Under the pieces are notes generated by a model. It was given only the letters and a program-made list of their open reading frames with translations. It made no database searches and had not been told where the DNA came from. Shown here piece after piece: positions 26,632 through 35,200 of a stretch of DNA of 64,000 nt. Position numbers and translations under genes: made by a program. Position 1 is the stretch's first letter. Every line of letters begins with the position of its first letter. Source of the stretch: CAYLLE01 sp964384485 (GTDB lineage Bacteria > Spirochaetota > Spirochaetia > CAYLLE01); assembly GCA_964384485.1 (NCBI GenBank), contig CAYLLE010000003.1:1-64000 (forward strand). Direction: 5' to 3'.

Positions 26632-28038
26632 CTATGGGGAAAGCTTCATGGACTTGAGCCTGTTGCCCAGGGCCTGCCGGGTCATTCCCAGGAGGGCCGC
26701 GGCCTGGGATTTGTTGCCGCCGCTCCGGCGCAGGGCTTCCTGGATGAGAAGCTGGTCGGCTTCTTTTATACTCGGGAGTACACTGAAACCGGAAAACGGA
26801 GTAACCGCGCTTCCGGATGCCTGTTCGGTTTCAGGCTTCCGCGGAAACAGCTGGGTTCTCAAATTCCTTACCGGTGAGGCCCCTGCCCGGTTTTGCAGAA
26901 CCATGTCCTGAACGATTCCCTCCAGTTCCCGGATGTTTCCCGGAAAGTCATAAAGACTCATGGTCCGGTAAAATTCCGGTGAAACCGCCGGCACCTTCCT
27001 TCCGAATTCTTCCGCGGCCCGGTGCAGGAAATGATTCACCAGGAGGGGCAGATCTTCCTTTCGGTCCCGAAGCGGGGGAAGGTGGATCCGGTGGGATTTA
27101 AGCCTGTAGTAAAGATCGTTCCGGAATTTTCCCTCTGCCATCTGTTCTTCCAAATTCTTATTCGTCGCGAAAACAAATCTGGCGTCGGTGGACAGTGGGG
27201 AATCGGAACCGAGGGGATAATACTCCTTATCCTGTATAAGACGGAGCAGTTTTATCTGACTCTCCGGCTGAAGATCGCCTATCTCATCCAGAAATAAAGT
27301 ACCCTGGGCGGCCTTCACGATCAAGCCGCTTCTGGAGGATTCGGCTCCCGTAAATGCCCCTTTTTGATGCCCGAACAGCGTATCCGAAAAAAAAGTGTCT
27401 TCCAGGCCGGCTATGTTGACCGGAACAAACAACCCCGGCCGGCCGCTGCTGCGGTGCACGGACCTGGCGATAAGTTCCTTTCCCGTACCTGTTTCTCCGG
27501 TTATAAGAATGGGGAGCGACGACGGCGCTACCGCTTCAATGTACTTGAATATCGAAAGCATTCCCGGATCCCGGGTAATAATGTCGGAAAAAGCTTCCGG
27601 TTGGGACAGTTCTTTCTGCAGAAATATATCATTCAGCCGCTCGTTTTCCGCGGTTATCTCCTGAAAATCCAGCGCCTTTCTGATCTGAAGCTTCAGTTCT
27701 TTTATATCCACCGGTTTTACCATGTAGGTAAAAGCCCCTTTTTTCATTGAATCCACAGCCGTTCCTACATCATCAACAGCAGTGATTATGATAACGGGGA
27801 TACCCGGAAACTGTTCCCTTAGGCGGGGAAGAAGATCGTACCCGGAGACATCCGGCATATTCATGTCCAGCAGAATAAGAGAAGGACGGCGGCTTTCGGT
27901 GAGCTGCAGAACCTCCGAACCGCGGCTGCAGCTGACTGCGTTTGTGTATCCTTCCAGGGCCAGAGCGGTTTTGAGCGCAATCAGGGCCTGTTCCTCATCA
28001 TCTACCACAAGAATTGGCGCTAAAGTCGATTCACCCAC
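26632..28038 (-). CDS. Sigma-54-dependent response regulator, NtrC family
   Basis: A transcription activator of 468 residues from the chosen start. It has a REC domain (phospho-Asp in ILLDMNMPD), an AAA+ domain (Walker A GETGTGKE, sigma-54 contact loop GAFTGA, FLDEIGDL), and a Fis-type HTH at the C-terminus (GNKSQAAALLGMTRQALGNRL). The open frame extends to an ATG at 28065. The GTG at 28038 has a near-perfect SD (GGAGGAGG, 6-nt spacer) and overlaps the kinase stop by 8 bp, so I prefer it. It is probably phosphorylated by the adjacent kinase and activates sigma-54 promoters. Confidence 0.93.
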   Translation of the reverse strand: MGESTLAPILVVDDEEQALIALKTALALEGYTNAVSCSRGSEVLQLTESRRPSLILLDMNMPDVSGYDLLPRLREQFPGIPVIIITAVDDVGTAVDSMKKGAFTYMVKPVDIKELKLQIRKALDFQEITAENERLNDIFLQKELSQPEAFSDIITRDPGMLSIFKYIEAVAPSSLPILITGETGTGKELIARSVHRSSGRPGLFVPVNIAGLEDTFFSDTLFGHQKGAFTGAESSRSGLIVKAAQGTLFLDEIGDLQPESQIKLLRLIQDKEYYPLGSDSPLSTDARFVFATNKNLEEQMAEGKFRNDLYYRLKSHRIHLPPLRDRKEDLPLLVNHFLHRAAEEFGRKVPAVSPEFYRTMSLYDFPGNIRELEGIVQDMVLQNRAGASPVRNLRTQLFPRKPETEQASGSAVTPFSGFSVLPSIKEADQLLIQEALRRSGGNKSQAAALLGMTRQALGNRLKSMKLSP

Positions 28039-30484
28039 CGGGCGCCTCCTCCGATGATTGTCCATGCCTGGGTAGAGTTACCGTGACCGCGGTGCCCTCG
28101 CCTTCCCGGGATTCGAAACTGACGGTACCGTTCATCCGTTTCAGGATATTGTAAGAAACCGAAAGTCCCAGGCCGGTTCCTCCCCTTTCCTGTTTCGTTG
28201 TAAAAAACGGATCTACCGCTTTGGAAATGGTTTCACTGGTCATACCTTCTCCGTTATCCTGAAAGATAACCGTTACCGTGTCTCCTTCCTCCCTAATTAC
28301 AATTCTGAGTCTTCCGCCGGAGGATGACACCGCCTGGCACGCGTTCGCAATAATATTGATAAATACCTGTTCCAGCTCATAATAACTGCCTAAAACCATG
28401 ACCGGGGACGAATACTCCACCGAAAAATTTTCGATATTCTTTTTTATGGTGTCATCGGTTATGAGCACGGCGGATCGGAGTACGGCGTTCAAATCCACGG
28501 GATACAATTTCCCGCCGTTTTCATACCGGATGAAATTTTTCAGGTTCTTGATCAGCTTTTCGATCCGGAACGCCCCTTCTTCTATCCCCTGAATCAGTTT
28601 AGGCACCAGGTTCCCGACGGAATCATAATCCAGCGAACCTAGCCGCATATCCTTTAAACTTATTTCCTTTTTGCTGAGGTAATCGGTAAACTCGTTCCAT
28701 AACCTGGAGAGATTCCTGGCATTAAGGGAGATAAAGTTATTCGGATTGTTGATCTCGTGGGCAATACCGGAAGCCAAAGTTCCGAGCGAGACCATCTTTG
28801 ATATTCGGGCAAGCTCCTTTTCCTGGGTCCTCCTCTGAGCCTCAACCTTCATCCGCTCGGTTAAATCGATTCCTATTCCCAGGATGAGCTCTCCCTCCCC
28901 TTCCCGCGAAATAAGGGAATAGTGCCATTCCGCCGGAACGGGGTCTTCTTTGGACCGGAAGTTCAGCATCAGGCAGCCGACCTCGTTATCCCCGAGGGCG
29001 GCTATTTTTTCCCGGTATTTTTCGGCGGAATCTGAATCCATGAGCGAAAAGATGTCAGCCGAACGTTCACCCACCGCGCCTACGGTGTTCCGGAAGACCA
29101 TATTCGTCATTATCAGCTTCCCGGACATGCTATGGGCTGAGAACATTACCGGCATGGTAGACACCATCCGGTTGCTGAATTCGAGCTCTTTGCGGAGGGA
29201 TTCTTCCGCTTTTTTGCGGTCCGAAATATCAATAGTGATTCCGGTTATTCGGACGGGTACACCTTTATTGTTCCGTCCGGTTATTCTCCCCCGGCTCATC
29301 ATCCAGCCGACCGATCCGTCCCGTTTCTTAACCTGGGCTTCGGTATCGGCGCCGGAAAGAGCTCCGGATTTGAGCTTTTCAAACAGTTCATGAGTGGGGT
29401 CCACATCGTTCGGGTAAAGGATCTCTTCCCGCACTTTTTCTATTGTGATAACTGAATCATCCAACTCAAGCATATCCATGAGGATATCATTCACTTCGAT
29501 TGTGTCCCGGACAAGATCCCATTCCCAAATTCCTATCCGGGCACCTTCTAAAACGAGGGTAAGCTGCTCTTCCAGACGCTGCCGTCTCGTTTCTTCTTCC
29601 TTCCGGGCATGGATATCCTGAAACACTCCGGCCATTTCCAGGATTCTGCCGTCCTCCCGCCGGTGGATCACCTTGCCGGATATTTCCAGCCACCGGTATC
29701 CCCGGTCGCCTGTCAAAAAACGGAGCTCGATTTTCGCGAGTTTCTCCACGGCTTCTTTCCGGACCATTCCAAGGCTCCGGATCCATTCATCCGCGGAAGG
29801 CATATCATCGGGATAAAGGATGCTTTGGAAATAAGAGATCGGAAATGATACAACATTTCTGTCCATACCGAGGAGGCGTGATGATTGATCATTTATAAAA
29901 ACCTTCCCCGTCAGGCTGTTCCAGGTCCAGAATCCCAGTTCCGCGGCGGTTACAACCATATCCAGGTTATCCCGGGTCCGGGATAACTCTTCTAAATACG
30001 CGCCCAATTCTTCCCGGGCATTCGAAAGCTGTTCGTTTCTATCCTGTAAGTCCCTGTCTTTTGCTTCAATTTTTTCTGCGAGAAATTCTGATTCCCGTTC
30101 AACCTGTTCTTTTTTTCTGGCACGGTCTAATGCCCGATCAAGGGCTTTTCCGAGTACCTCAAAATCGGTTACAGGCTTCATGATATAATCCCATGCGCCG
30201 TATGTCAGGGTGTCAATCGCGTCTTCAATCGTCCCTTCCCCGGAAATTACGATAAGCGGCAGATTGGGATGTTTTTTACTGATTTCGGCAACGAGCTCTT
30301 TCCCGTCAATTCCGGGCATCCGGAGATCGGTAAAAACAGCGTCCGGAAGATAGGATTTGAGCATTTTCACCGCGTCCTCTCCGGAGCGGGCAGTCAGAAC
30401 ACTGAAACCGTTCCTTTTGAGATACCGGCTTAAAATCTGGAGGATTTCCTGATTGTCATCGACAATAAGTACTGTCTTGTTCAT
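28031..30484 (-). CDS. Hybrid sensor histidine kinase, REC-PAS-PAS-PAS-HisKA-HATPase
   Basis: An 817-residue soluble kinase without membrane segments. The receiver is N-terminal (phospho-Asp53 in FTDLRMPG), followed by a coiled coil (120-170). Three PAS domains (about 170-295, 300-425, 430-548) include PAC-like endings DIHARKEEE, DISDRKKAEES and DLTERMKVEA. HisKA carries His576 in SGIAHEINNPNNF. The ATPase domain has NIIANACQAV, DNGEGM and GTGLGLSV. An N-terminal receiver means the kinase itself receives an upstream phosphate input. It lies between the MutS-like gene (ATGA overlap) and the NtrC-type regulator (8-bp overlap), so all three are co-translated. Confidence 0.94.
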   Translation of the reverse strand: MNKTVLIVDDNQEILQILSRYLKRNGFSVLTARSGEDAVKMLKSYLPDAVFTDLRMPGIDGKELVAEISKKHPNLPLIVISGEGTIEDAIDTLTYGAWDYIMKPVTDFEVLGKALDRALDRARKKEQVERESEFLAEKIEAKDRDLQDRNEQLSNAREELGAYLEELSRTRDNLDMVVTAAELGFWTWNSLTGKVFINDQSSRLLGMDRNVVSFPISYFQSILYPDDMPSADEWIRSLGMVRKEAVEKLAKIELRFLTGDRGYRWLEISGKVIHRREDGRILEMAGVFQDIHARKEEETRRQRLEEQLTLVLEGARIGIWEWDLVRDTIEVNDILMDMLELDDSVITIEKVREEILYPNDVDPTHELFEKLKSGALSGADTEAQVKKRDGSVGWMMSRGRITGRNNKGVPVRITGITIDISDRKKAEESLRKELEFSNRMVSTMPVMFSAHSMSGKLIMTNMVFRNTVGAVGERSADIFSLMDSDSAEKYREKIAALGDNEVGCLMLNFRSKEDPVPAEWHYSLISREGEGELILGIGIDLTERMKVEAQRRTQEKELARISKMVSLGTLASGIAHEINNPNNFISLNARNLSRLWNEFTDYLSKKEISLKDMRLGSLDYDSVGNLVPKLIQGIEEGAFRIEKLIKNLKNFIRYENGGKLYPVDLNAVLRSAVLITDDTIKKNIENFSVEYSSPVMVLGSYYELEQVFINIIANACQAVSSSGGRLRIVIREEGDTVTVIFQDNGEGMTSETISKAVDPFFTTKQERGGTGLGLSVSYNILKRMNGTVSFESREGEGTAVTVTLPRHGQSSEEAPGG

Positions 30485-32106
30485 TTTCCTCTGTATGATT
30501 TTTTAATTTTTTCGTAGCTGATTCCGAACCGTTCAGCGATATCCCGGGCGTAACTCCGGCCGAGAGGAGGTCCCGGACTGATACGATAGGTCCGCTTTAT
30601 TCCTGTTTCCTCGTCGGGATAGGCGCTCACTCCGGCCACAAGGCTCCCGGCGGCGGCGGCGGGAAATTGCTTGTTCAGAGTCTCTAAATCTTCAGCCAAC
30701 TCATGCAGATGGGTTGCATAGATTCCCCGTACTCCAATGTGGAGAAACGATTTTAGAATATCCCTGCCGATATAAACCCCCTCTCCCGGAGCGGTGCTGG
30801 AAAGCGTTTCATTCAAAAAAACCATACTCCGCGCGGTTATTTTATCAAACATTTGAGAAAGGCGCGATGCCTCCTCCGCGAGTCTGCCTTCCTGCCTCTG
30901 GGCGCCTTCCTCCGCGGGAAAGTGGGTTACCACCGTATCCGCGGGAGTTATCGATCCCGATTCAGCGGGAATGAACAGACCGGACTGGCCGAGGATTTGA
31001 TAGATCCCGGCGGAACGGAGGAACGTTGTTTTCCCTCCCTGATTAGGTCCGGTAAGTACCCAAAAAGATGATTCCCTGTTGTCGAAATAAAAATCATTTT
31101 TAACGATTTCCGATGCTTCCATCTGCCCCGCCAGCAGGGGGTTGTATAATCCCCGTACCCGGCCGGTTAATGTTTCGTCCCTGTTTATTTCGGGGACACA
31201 GACCGGCAGACCCATTCCGGTGAGCCGCCGTGCCGCATTTTCAGCGAAATCATAAAACCGGAGCTCCCGCGCGGCGTTTGAAAATGCTCCTGTCTGGACG
31301 GAAAGGTACTTGCTTAAAACACGGGATATCCTCCGGAACGCGGGTTTAAGAATATCGGCAAGGTCCTGGAACAGGGGAGAGAGGGGAAAATCTTTTCTGC
31401 CGGAAAATCCAAGGGACGGATCACGGTGCATGGGTCCTTCCGGAGCATATTCACTTTTCCCGCCGAGAAGCCGGTCAATTAAAGGTGATTTCCGGAAAGC
31501 AGTCTCATTTACGGACAATAACGCCGCTTCAACGGGCCGAAGCCGTTCATTCAAATTAATTCCGACAGTGATACTGCGTTTTTTACGGATCCCTTCCTGC
31601 ATCCCGGGCAGTTCATTTTTAAGTGATTGAAATTCTCCGCTGTGAAGAATCACCTCGATGATTTCCCGAAACCGGATTAAACCCCGGGATTCCAGGGGAA
31701 CACCGTCTAAAGCGGATCCGAATCCTTCAACACACTGTCTAAAAAGTTCCAGTTCTCCCAACCGCCAAAGCATATCAAGTATGGGGGCTTCCAGATTCCG
31801 TCTGGTCTGTACTGAATACGATATTTCTTCAACCTTCGGGAGGAGTTCCCGGAAATCATGTACCAGCTGCGGATGATCCATAAGGTCCCGGAAAATTTCC
31901 TGCCGATACCGGATCACATCGGGATCGGAAGGCGGTGAAGCGAGTATGTTCTTTACGAAGGCCGCCTGGGTACCCTTGGGCAGAATTGAATTGATCAGAC
32001 CGTCTATATCAAGATCCATAAAGGTCTGACCGGGAATACTGCCGTTTTTCCCATCTGTTCCCGCGGGTTTCAGAAGGCTCAGGGCGAAAAGTTGTTCTGT
32101 CATCAT
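30481..32106 (-). CDS. MutS-related ATPase lacking mismatch-recognition domain
   Basis: A 541-residue protein. Residues about 60-320 correspond to the MutS lever/core and clamp region. Residues about 330-530 form the MutS ATPase: Walker A LTGPNQGGKTTFLRSAG, the Walker B-like MVFLNETLSST (Asn-Glu instead of Asp-Glu), and ATHLHEL. The N-terminal mismatch-binding domain and the Smr domain of MutS2 are both absent. It resembles stand-alone MutS-like ATPases of unknown role (MutS3/4-like), not repair MutS. It heads the operon with the hybrid kinase and NtrC-type regulator. Confidence 0.85.
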   Translation of the reverse strand: MMTEQLFALSLLKPAGTDGKNGSIPGQTFMDLDIDGLINSILPKGTQAAFVKNILASPPSDPDVIRYRQEIFRDLMDHPQLVHDFRELLPKVEEISYSVQTRRNLEAPILDMLWRLGELELFRQCVEGFGSALDGVPLESRGLIRFREIIEVILHSGEFQSLKNELPGMQEGIRKKRSITVGINLNERLRPVEAALLSVNETAFRKSPLIDRLLGGKSEYAPEGPMHRDPSLGFSGRKDFPLSPLFQDLADILKPAFRRISRVLSKYLSVQTGAFSNAARELRFYDFAENAARRLTGMGLPVCVPEINRDETLTGRVRGLYNPLLAGQMEASEIVKNDFYFDNRESSFWVLTGPNQGGKTTFLRSAGIYQILGQSGLFIPAESGSITPADTVVTHFPAEEGAQRQEGRLAEEASRLSQMFDKITARSMVFLNETLSSTAPGEGVYIGRDILKSFLHIGVRGIYATHLHELAEDLETLNKQFPAAAAGSLVAGVSAYPDEETGIKRTYRISPGPPLGRSYARDIAERFGISYEKIKKSYRGK

Positions 32107-32134
32107 GTGTAACCTACTGCAGGATACACCGGAC

Positions 32135-32195
32135 GGTCAAATACAGCACATTTTTTTTCCGGTGATGCCGATTCATGTAAATGCTTGGTCAAATA
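32135..32195 (+). repeat. 43-bp palindromic element with perfect 9-bp target duplication
   Basis: GGTCAAATA (32135-32143) and GGTCAAATA (32187-32195) flank a 43-bp unit starting CAGCACATTTTTTTTCC and ending ATGTAAATGCTT; the next base C also matches. It combines the start of the T-rich linker seen at 45684 with the minimal unit seen at 15481. It sits between the GH1 gene and the MutS-like gene. Confidence 0.9.
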
Positions 32196-32198
32196 CTG

Positions 32199-33533
32199 TC
32201 AGAATACTTCGTTTCCGGCTATGACTTCTCTATAATAATAATAACTGTCCTTCGGAATTCTCCTGTAATCGGTATAGTCACAGTATACAATACCGAACCG
32301 CCGGGTGTATCCGTAGGCCCATTCAAAATTATCGATAAAAGACCATAGATAATACCCCTTAAGCGGTACCCCGTCATCTATAGCCGCGAGACAGGCCTTG
32401 AAATGATCGTTCAAGTACGATATGCGTTCCGGATCGGACACCCTTTGAAGATCGATGTCGGGAATATCGTGAAAGGCGCATCCGTTTTCGGTCACGTAAA
32501 GGTCAAGACCCGGGCAATGATTTTTCAGCCACATGAGCTGACGGTAAAGCCCGGCCGGGACGATCGGCCAATCCATGGCTGTCTTTTTATGATACGTCGG
32601 GATTTTCCGGAACTTTTCCGGTGAATCGGGATCGTACTCCGCGGCAAATTCGAAATAGTAATTCACACCGAGAAAATCGATCGGCTGAGCAATAATATCC
32701 ATATCGCCGTCTTTAACAGGCAGGGTGATGCCTAGGGCGTCCAGGTGACGCTGGGGATACCCATTACCGATCAAGGGATCTAGAAACATCCTGGTCTGTT
32801 TGTCCGCTCCCCGGTCAGCCGCTTCAGCGTCATCCCGGTTGCTGCCGGCCGGTCTGGGAGTATCCAGGTTCAGTGTGGTGCCTATTCTGCCGCTGTATCC
32901 GTCGGAACGGTACTGTTTTACCGCGAGTCCGTGAGCAAGGTTCAGATGGTGAATCGCCCGGTACGCCTGTCCGAGGTCTTTTATACCGGGAGCGTGTACT
33001 CCGACTTCATATCCGAGAATGGAACTGCAGAATGGTTCATTCAATGTTATCCAAAAGTCAACTTTATCCGAAAGTGCTTTAAAACATGCGTCGGCGTAAT
33101 CAGAATACCGGTAGGCGGTATCCCGGTCCGCCCATCCCCCCCGGTCCTGAAGTTCCTGAGGCAAATCCCAATGGTATAAGGTTACGGCCGGTTTAATACC
33201 GTTTTCCAGAAGCGTGTCGATTAACCGGTGATAATAATCGAATCCCTTGGGATTCTGCTCCCCTCCTCCCCGGGGGAAGATCCGGGGCCAGGCCAGGGAA
33301 AAACGGTACGATTGAACTCCAAGCTTCTTCATCAGCGCCGCGTCTTCCGCGTACCGGTTATACTGGTCGGCGGCAAAATCTCCGGTATGACCGTGAATCA
33401 CCTTTCCCGGGGTACGGGAGAAGGTATCCCAAATACTCGGTCCCCGGCCGTCGGCCTTATGCGCGCCCTCCACCTGATAACTCGCCGTGGCAGTTCCCCA
33501 TAAAAATCCTTCCGGAAATTGTGTGCTCTTCAT
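32199..33533 (-). CDS. Beta-glucosidase, glycoside hydrolase family 1
   Basis: A 444-residue cytoplasmic enzyme of standard GH1 length. It begins FPEGFLWGTATASYQVEGA. The acid/base is Glu166 in TLNEPF and the nucleophile is Glu348 in YVTENG. The substrate-binding stretches YHWDLPQ and WSFIDNFEWAYGYTRRFG are intact. It should release glucose from beta-glucosides such as cellobiose; a 6-phospho specificity is less likely because the ending is of the FEWAxGYxxRFG type. It is divergent from the UroD-family gene across 53 bp. Confidence 0.95.
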   Translation of the reverse strand: MKSTQFPEGFLWGTATASYQVEGAHKADGRGPSIWDTFSRTPGKVIHGHTGDFAADQYNRYAEDAALMKKLGVQSYRFSLAWPRIFPRGGGEQNPKGFDYYHRLIDTLLENGIKPAVTLYHWDLPQELQDRGGWADRDTAYRYSDYADACFKALSDKVDFWITLNEPFCSSILGYEVGVHAPGIKDLGQAYRAIHHLNLAHGLAVKQYRSDGYSGRIGTTLNLDTPRPAGSNRDDAEAADRGADKQTRMFLDPLIGNGYPQRHLDALGITLPVKDGDMDIIAQPIDFLGVNYYFEFAAEYDPDSPEKFRKIPTYHKKTAMDWPIVPAGLYRQLMWLKNHCPGLDLYVTENGCAFHDIPDIDLQRVSDPERISYLNDHFKACLAAIDDGVPLKGYYLWSFIDNFEWAYGYTRRFGIVYCDYTDYRRIPKDSYYYYREVIAGNEVF

Positions 33534-33586
33534 TTTATAGTTGATTACTCCTTTTCTTTTTTATCCATGCCATGATACCATAAATC

Positions 33587-34606
33587 ATGACAAGAAAAGA
33601 AGTAGTCGCGGCGGCGCTGGATGGCAGCCGGCCGCCTTATGTACCTTGGCATCTGGATTTTACACAGGAAGCGGAAGAAAAACTCCAAAGACATTTCAAT
33701 ACCGCAGACCTAACCGGTGTCCTGCAGAATCATTTCCTGCCGCTGGGTAACCAGATTGTAAAATTTGAGCGTCTTGGCAACGGAAGAGTAAAGGATTATT
33801 TCGGCACGGTCTGGGACAGGAGTGTGGATAAAGATATCGGTGTCGTTGAGGAACCCCTCCTGGCCAGTCCGACTTTACAGGGGTACGAGTTTCCCGATCC
33901 TTACGGTGACGGTTCTTTCGAAACGATCGAAGCCCGGATATCCGGACACCCCGAACTTTACGCCCTCTATTACATGGGTTTTTCTCTGTATGAAAGGGCT
34001 TGGATTCTCAGAGGAATGGAGAACCTGCTGATGGATTTTTATCAAAATCCTGAATTTGCCCGGGAACTTCTGGAAACAATAACGGAGTACAATCTACAGG
34101 TAATACGTAAAGCACTCACCTATCCCATCGACGGTATATATTTCGGAGATGACTGGGGGCAGCAGAACGGATTAATTATGGGACCGAAGCTTTGGCGGGA
34201 GTTTATCTACCCTCAGCTGAAACGGATGTACGGTGAGGTTAAAAAAGAAGGGAGAAAAGTTTTTATTCACTCCTGCGGCGACGTGGATGAGCTCTTTGAT
34301 GATCTCATAGAAATCGGCTTGGACTGCTTTAATCCTTTCCAGCCCGAAGTGATGGATGTGGATTCCTTGATTAAGCAGTATTCGGGCAGACTTGCCTTCC
34401 ACGGCGGATTATCCACCCAGCGGACACTTCCCTACGGGACTACCCGGGATGTGGCGGCGGAAACCGCAAAACTGCTTAAGTTGGGTTCCCTGGGCGGTTA
34501 TATTTTCGCGCCGGCCCATGCTGTTGAAGGAGATGTTCCCCTGGAAAACATGCTTACATTCATCGATCTATTGAAGGAACAGACCGGTTTCAGCACCGGT
34601 CCGTAA
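33587..34606 (+). CDS. Uroporphyrinogen decarboxylase family protein
   Basis: A 339-residue TIM-barrel protein of the UroD/MtaA superfamily. Supporting segments are GDDWGQQNGLIMGPKLWREFIYPQLKR, FIHSCGDVDELFDDLIEIG and LAFHGGLSTQRTLPYGT. The His-x-Cys of FIHSCGD fits the zinc-binding corrinoid methyltransferase branch better than haem-pathway HemE. No corrinoid protein gene is adjacent, so the methyl donor or other substrate is unknown. Related genes often sit beside sugar-utilisation genes, as here next to GH1. It converges on the 34613-35167 gene with a 6-bp gap. Confidence 0.85.
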   Translation: MTRKEVVAAALDGSRPPYVPWHLDFTQEAEEKLQRHFNTADLTGVLQNHFLPLGNQIVKFERLGNGRVKDYFGTVWDRSVDKDIGVVEEPLLASPTLQGYEFPDPYGDGSFETIEARISGHPELYALYYMGFSLYERAWILRGMENLLMDFYQNPEFARELLETITEYNLQVIRKALTYPIDGIYFGDDWGQQNGLIMGPKLWREFIYPQLKRMYGEVKKEGRKVFIHSCGDVDELFDDLIEIGLDCFNPFQPEVMDVDSLIKQYSGRLAFHGGLSTQRTLPYGTTRDVAAETAKLLKLGSLGGYIFAPAHAVEGDVPLENMLTFIDLLKEQTGFSTGP

Positions 34607-34612
34607 AAACCG

Positions 34613-35167
34613 TTAGTTTCCAAACGGAATGGAGTACATAATTCCCAGATTTACCTTTATCAATGTGAGGGCGGCAATAATCGCGCCTCCCACGGCATTC
34701 CCGATAGCTCCCCCGACATCGGTTGATTCTTCCAGTTCGAAACAAGAGGGGAAGGCGGTAAAGCCGAAGTTGAATCCAAGCTCGCCGGGTCCAAGGGGAA
34801 TAAACGTGTTTGACAATCCCAGCATTACCATGACCGGGGGATCCGGCAGGTAATAGTCGTAACCCGCCTTCTCATTTGGTCCTTTCACCGCTGGCGCAGC
34901 TCCGACGCCGAGATATAACCAGCCAAGCTGCCCCTTGATATAGGGAGCCAGATAAATCTCTTTATAATTTAATCCGAATACCGTTTTAACTCCCCCTCCT
35001 ATTCCGAATATGCCGTTCCTGTACATTCCTGCCGCCTCCGGTACAAAATGGGCGGAATTCAGACAGAGTCCGAAACTCATCGTTGTATCTACACTAAAGT
35101 ATCCGTCGGCAGAAGCACTAAAAGCGGAGAGCATCAAAATACATGACCCGAATGCGATCTTCTTCAT
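34613..35167 (-). CDS. Hypothetical exported protein, probable outer-membrane beta protein
   Basis: A 184-residue protein with a signal peptide (MKKIAFGSCILMLSAFSASADG; cleavage likely after SASA). The mature part alternates hydrophobic strands and Gly-rich turns (GIGGGVKTVFGLNYKEIYLAPYIKGQLGWLYLGVGAA) and ends in IMYSIPFGN. This resembles small outer-membrane barrel-like proteins, but I do not recognise a family. The start at 35167 has a perfect SD (GGAGGAAGTT-ATG); an upstream ATG would add nine residues without one. Confidence 0.75.
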   Translation of the reverse strand: MKKIAFGSCILMLSAFSASADGYFSVDTTMSFGLCLNSAHFVPEAAGMYRNGIFGIGGGVKTVFGLNYKEIYLAPYIKGQLGWLYLGVGAAPAVKGPNEKAGYDYYLPDPPVMVMLGLSNTFIPLGPGELGFNFGFTAFPSCFELEESTDVGGAIGNAVGGAIIAALTLIKVNLGIMYSIPFGN

Positions 35168-35200
35168 AACTTCCTCCAGGATACAATATATCACATCCGG

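Noticed and set aside
34582..34601. GACCGGT...ACCGGTC hairpin at the end of the UroD-family gene as a terminator
   Set aside because: It lies within the coding sequence and has no U-run on either strand.
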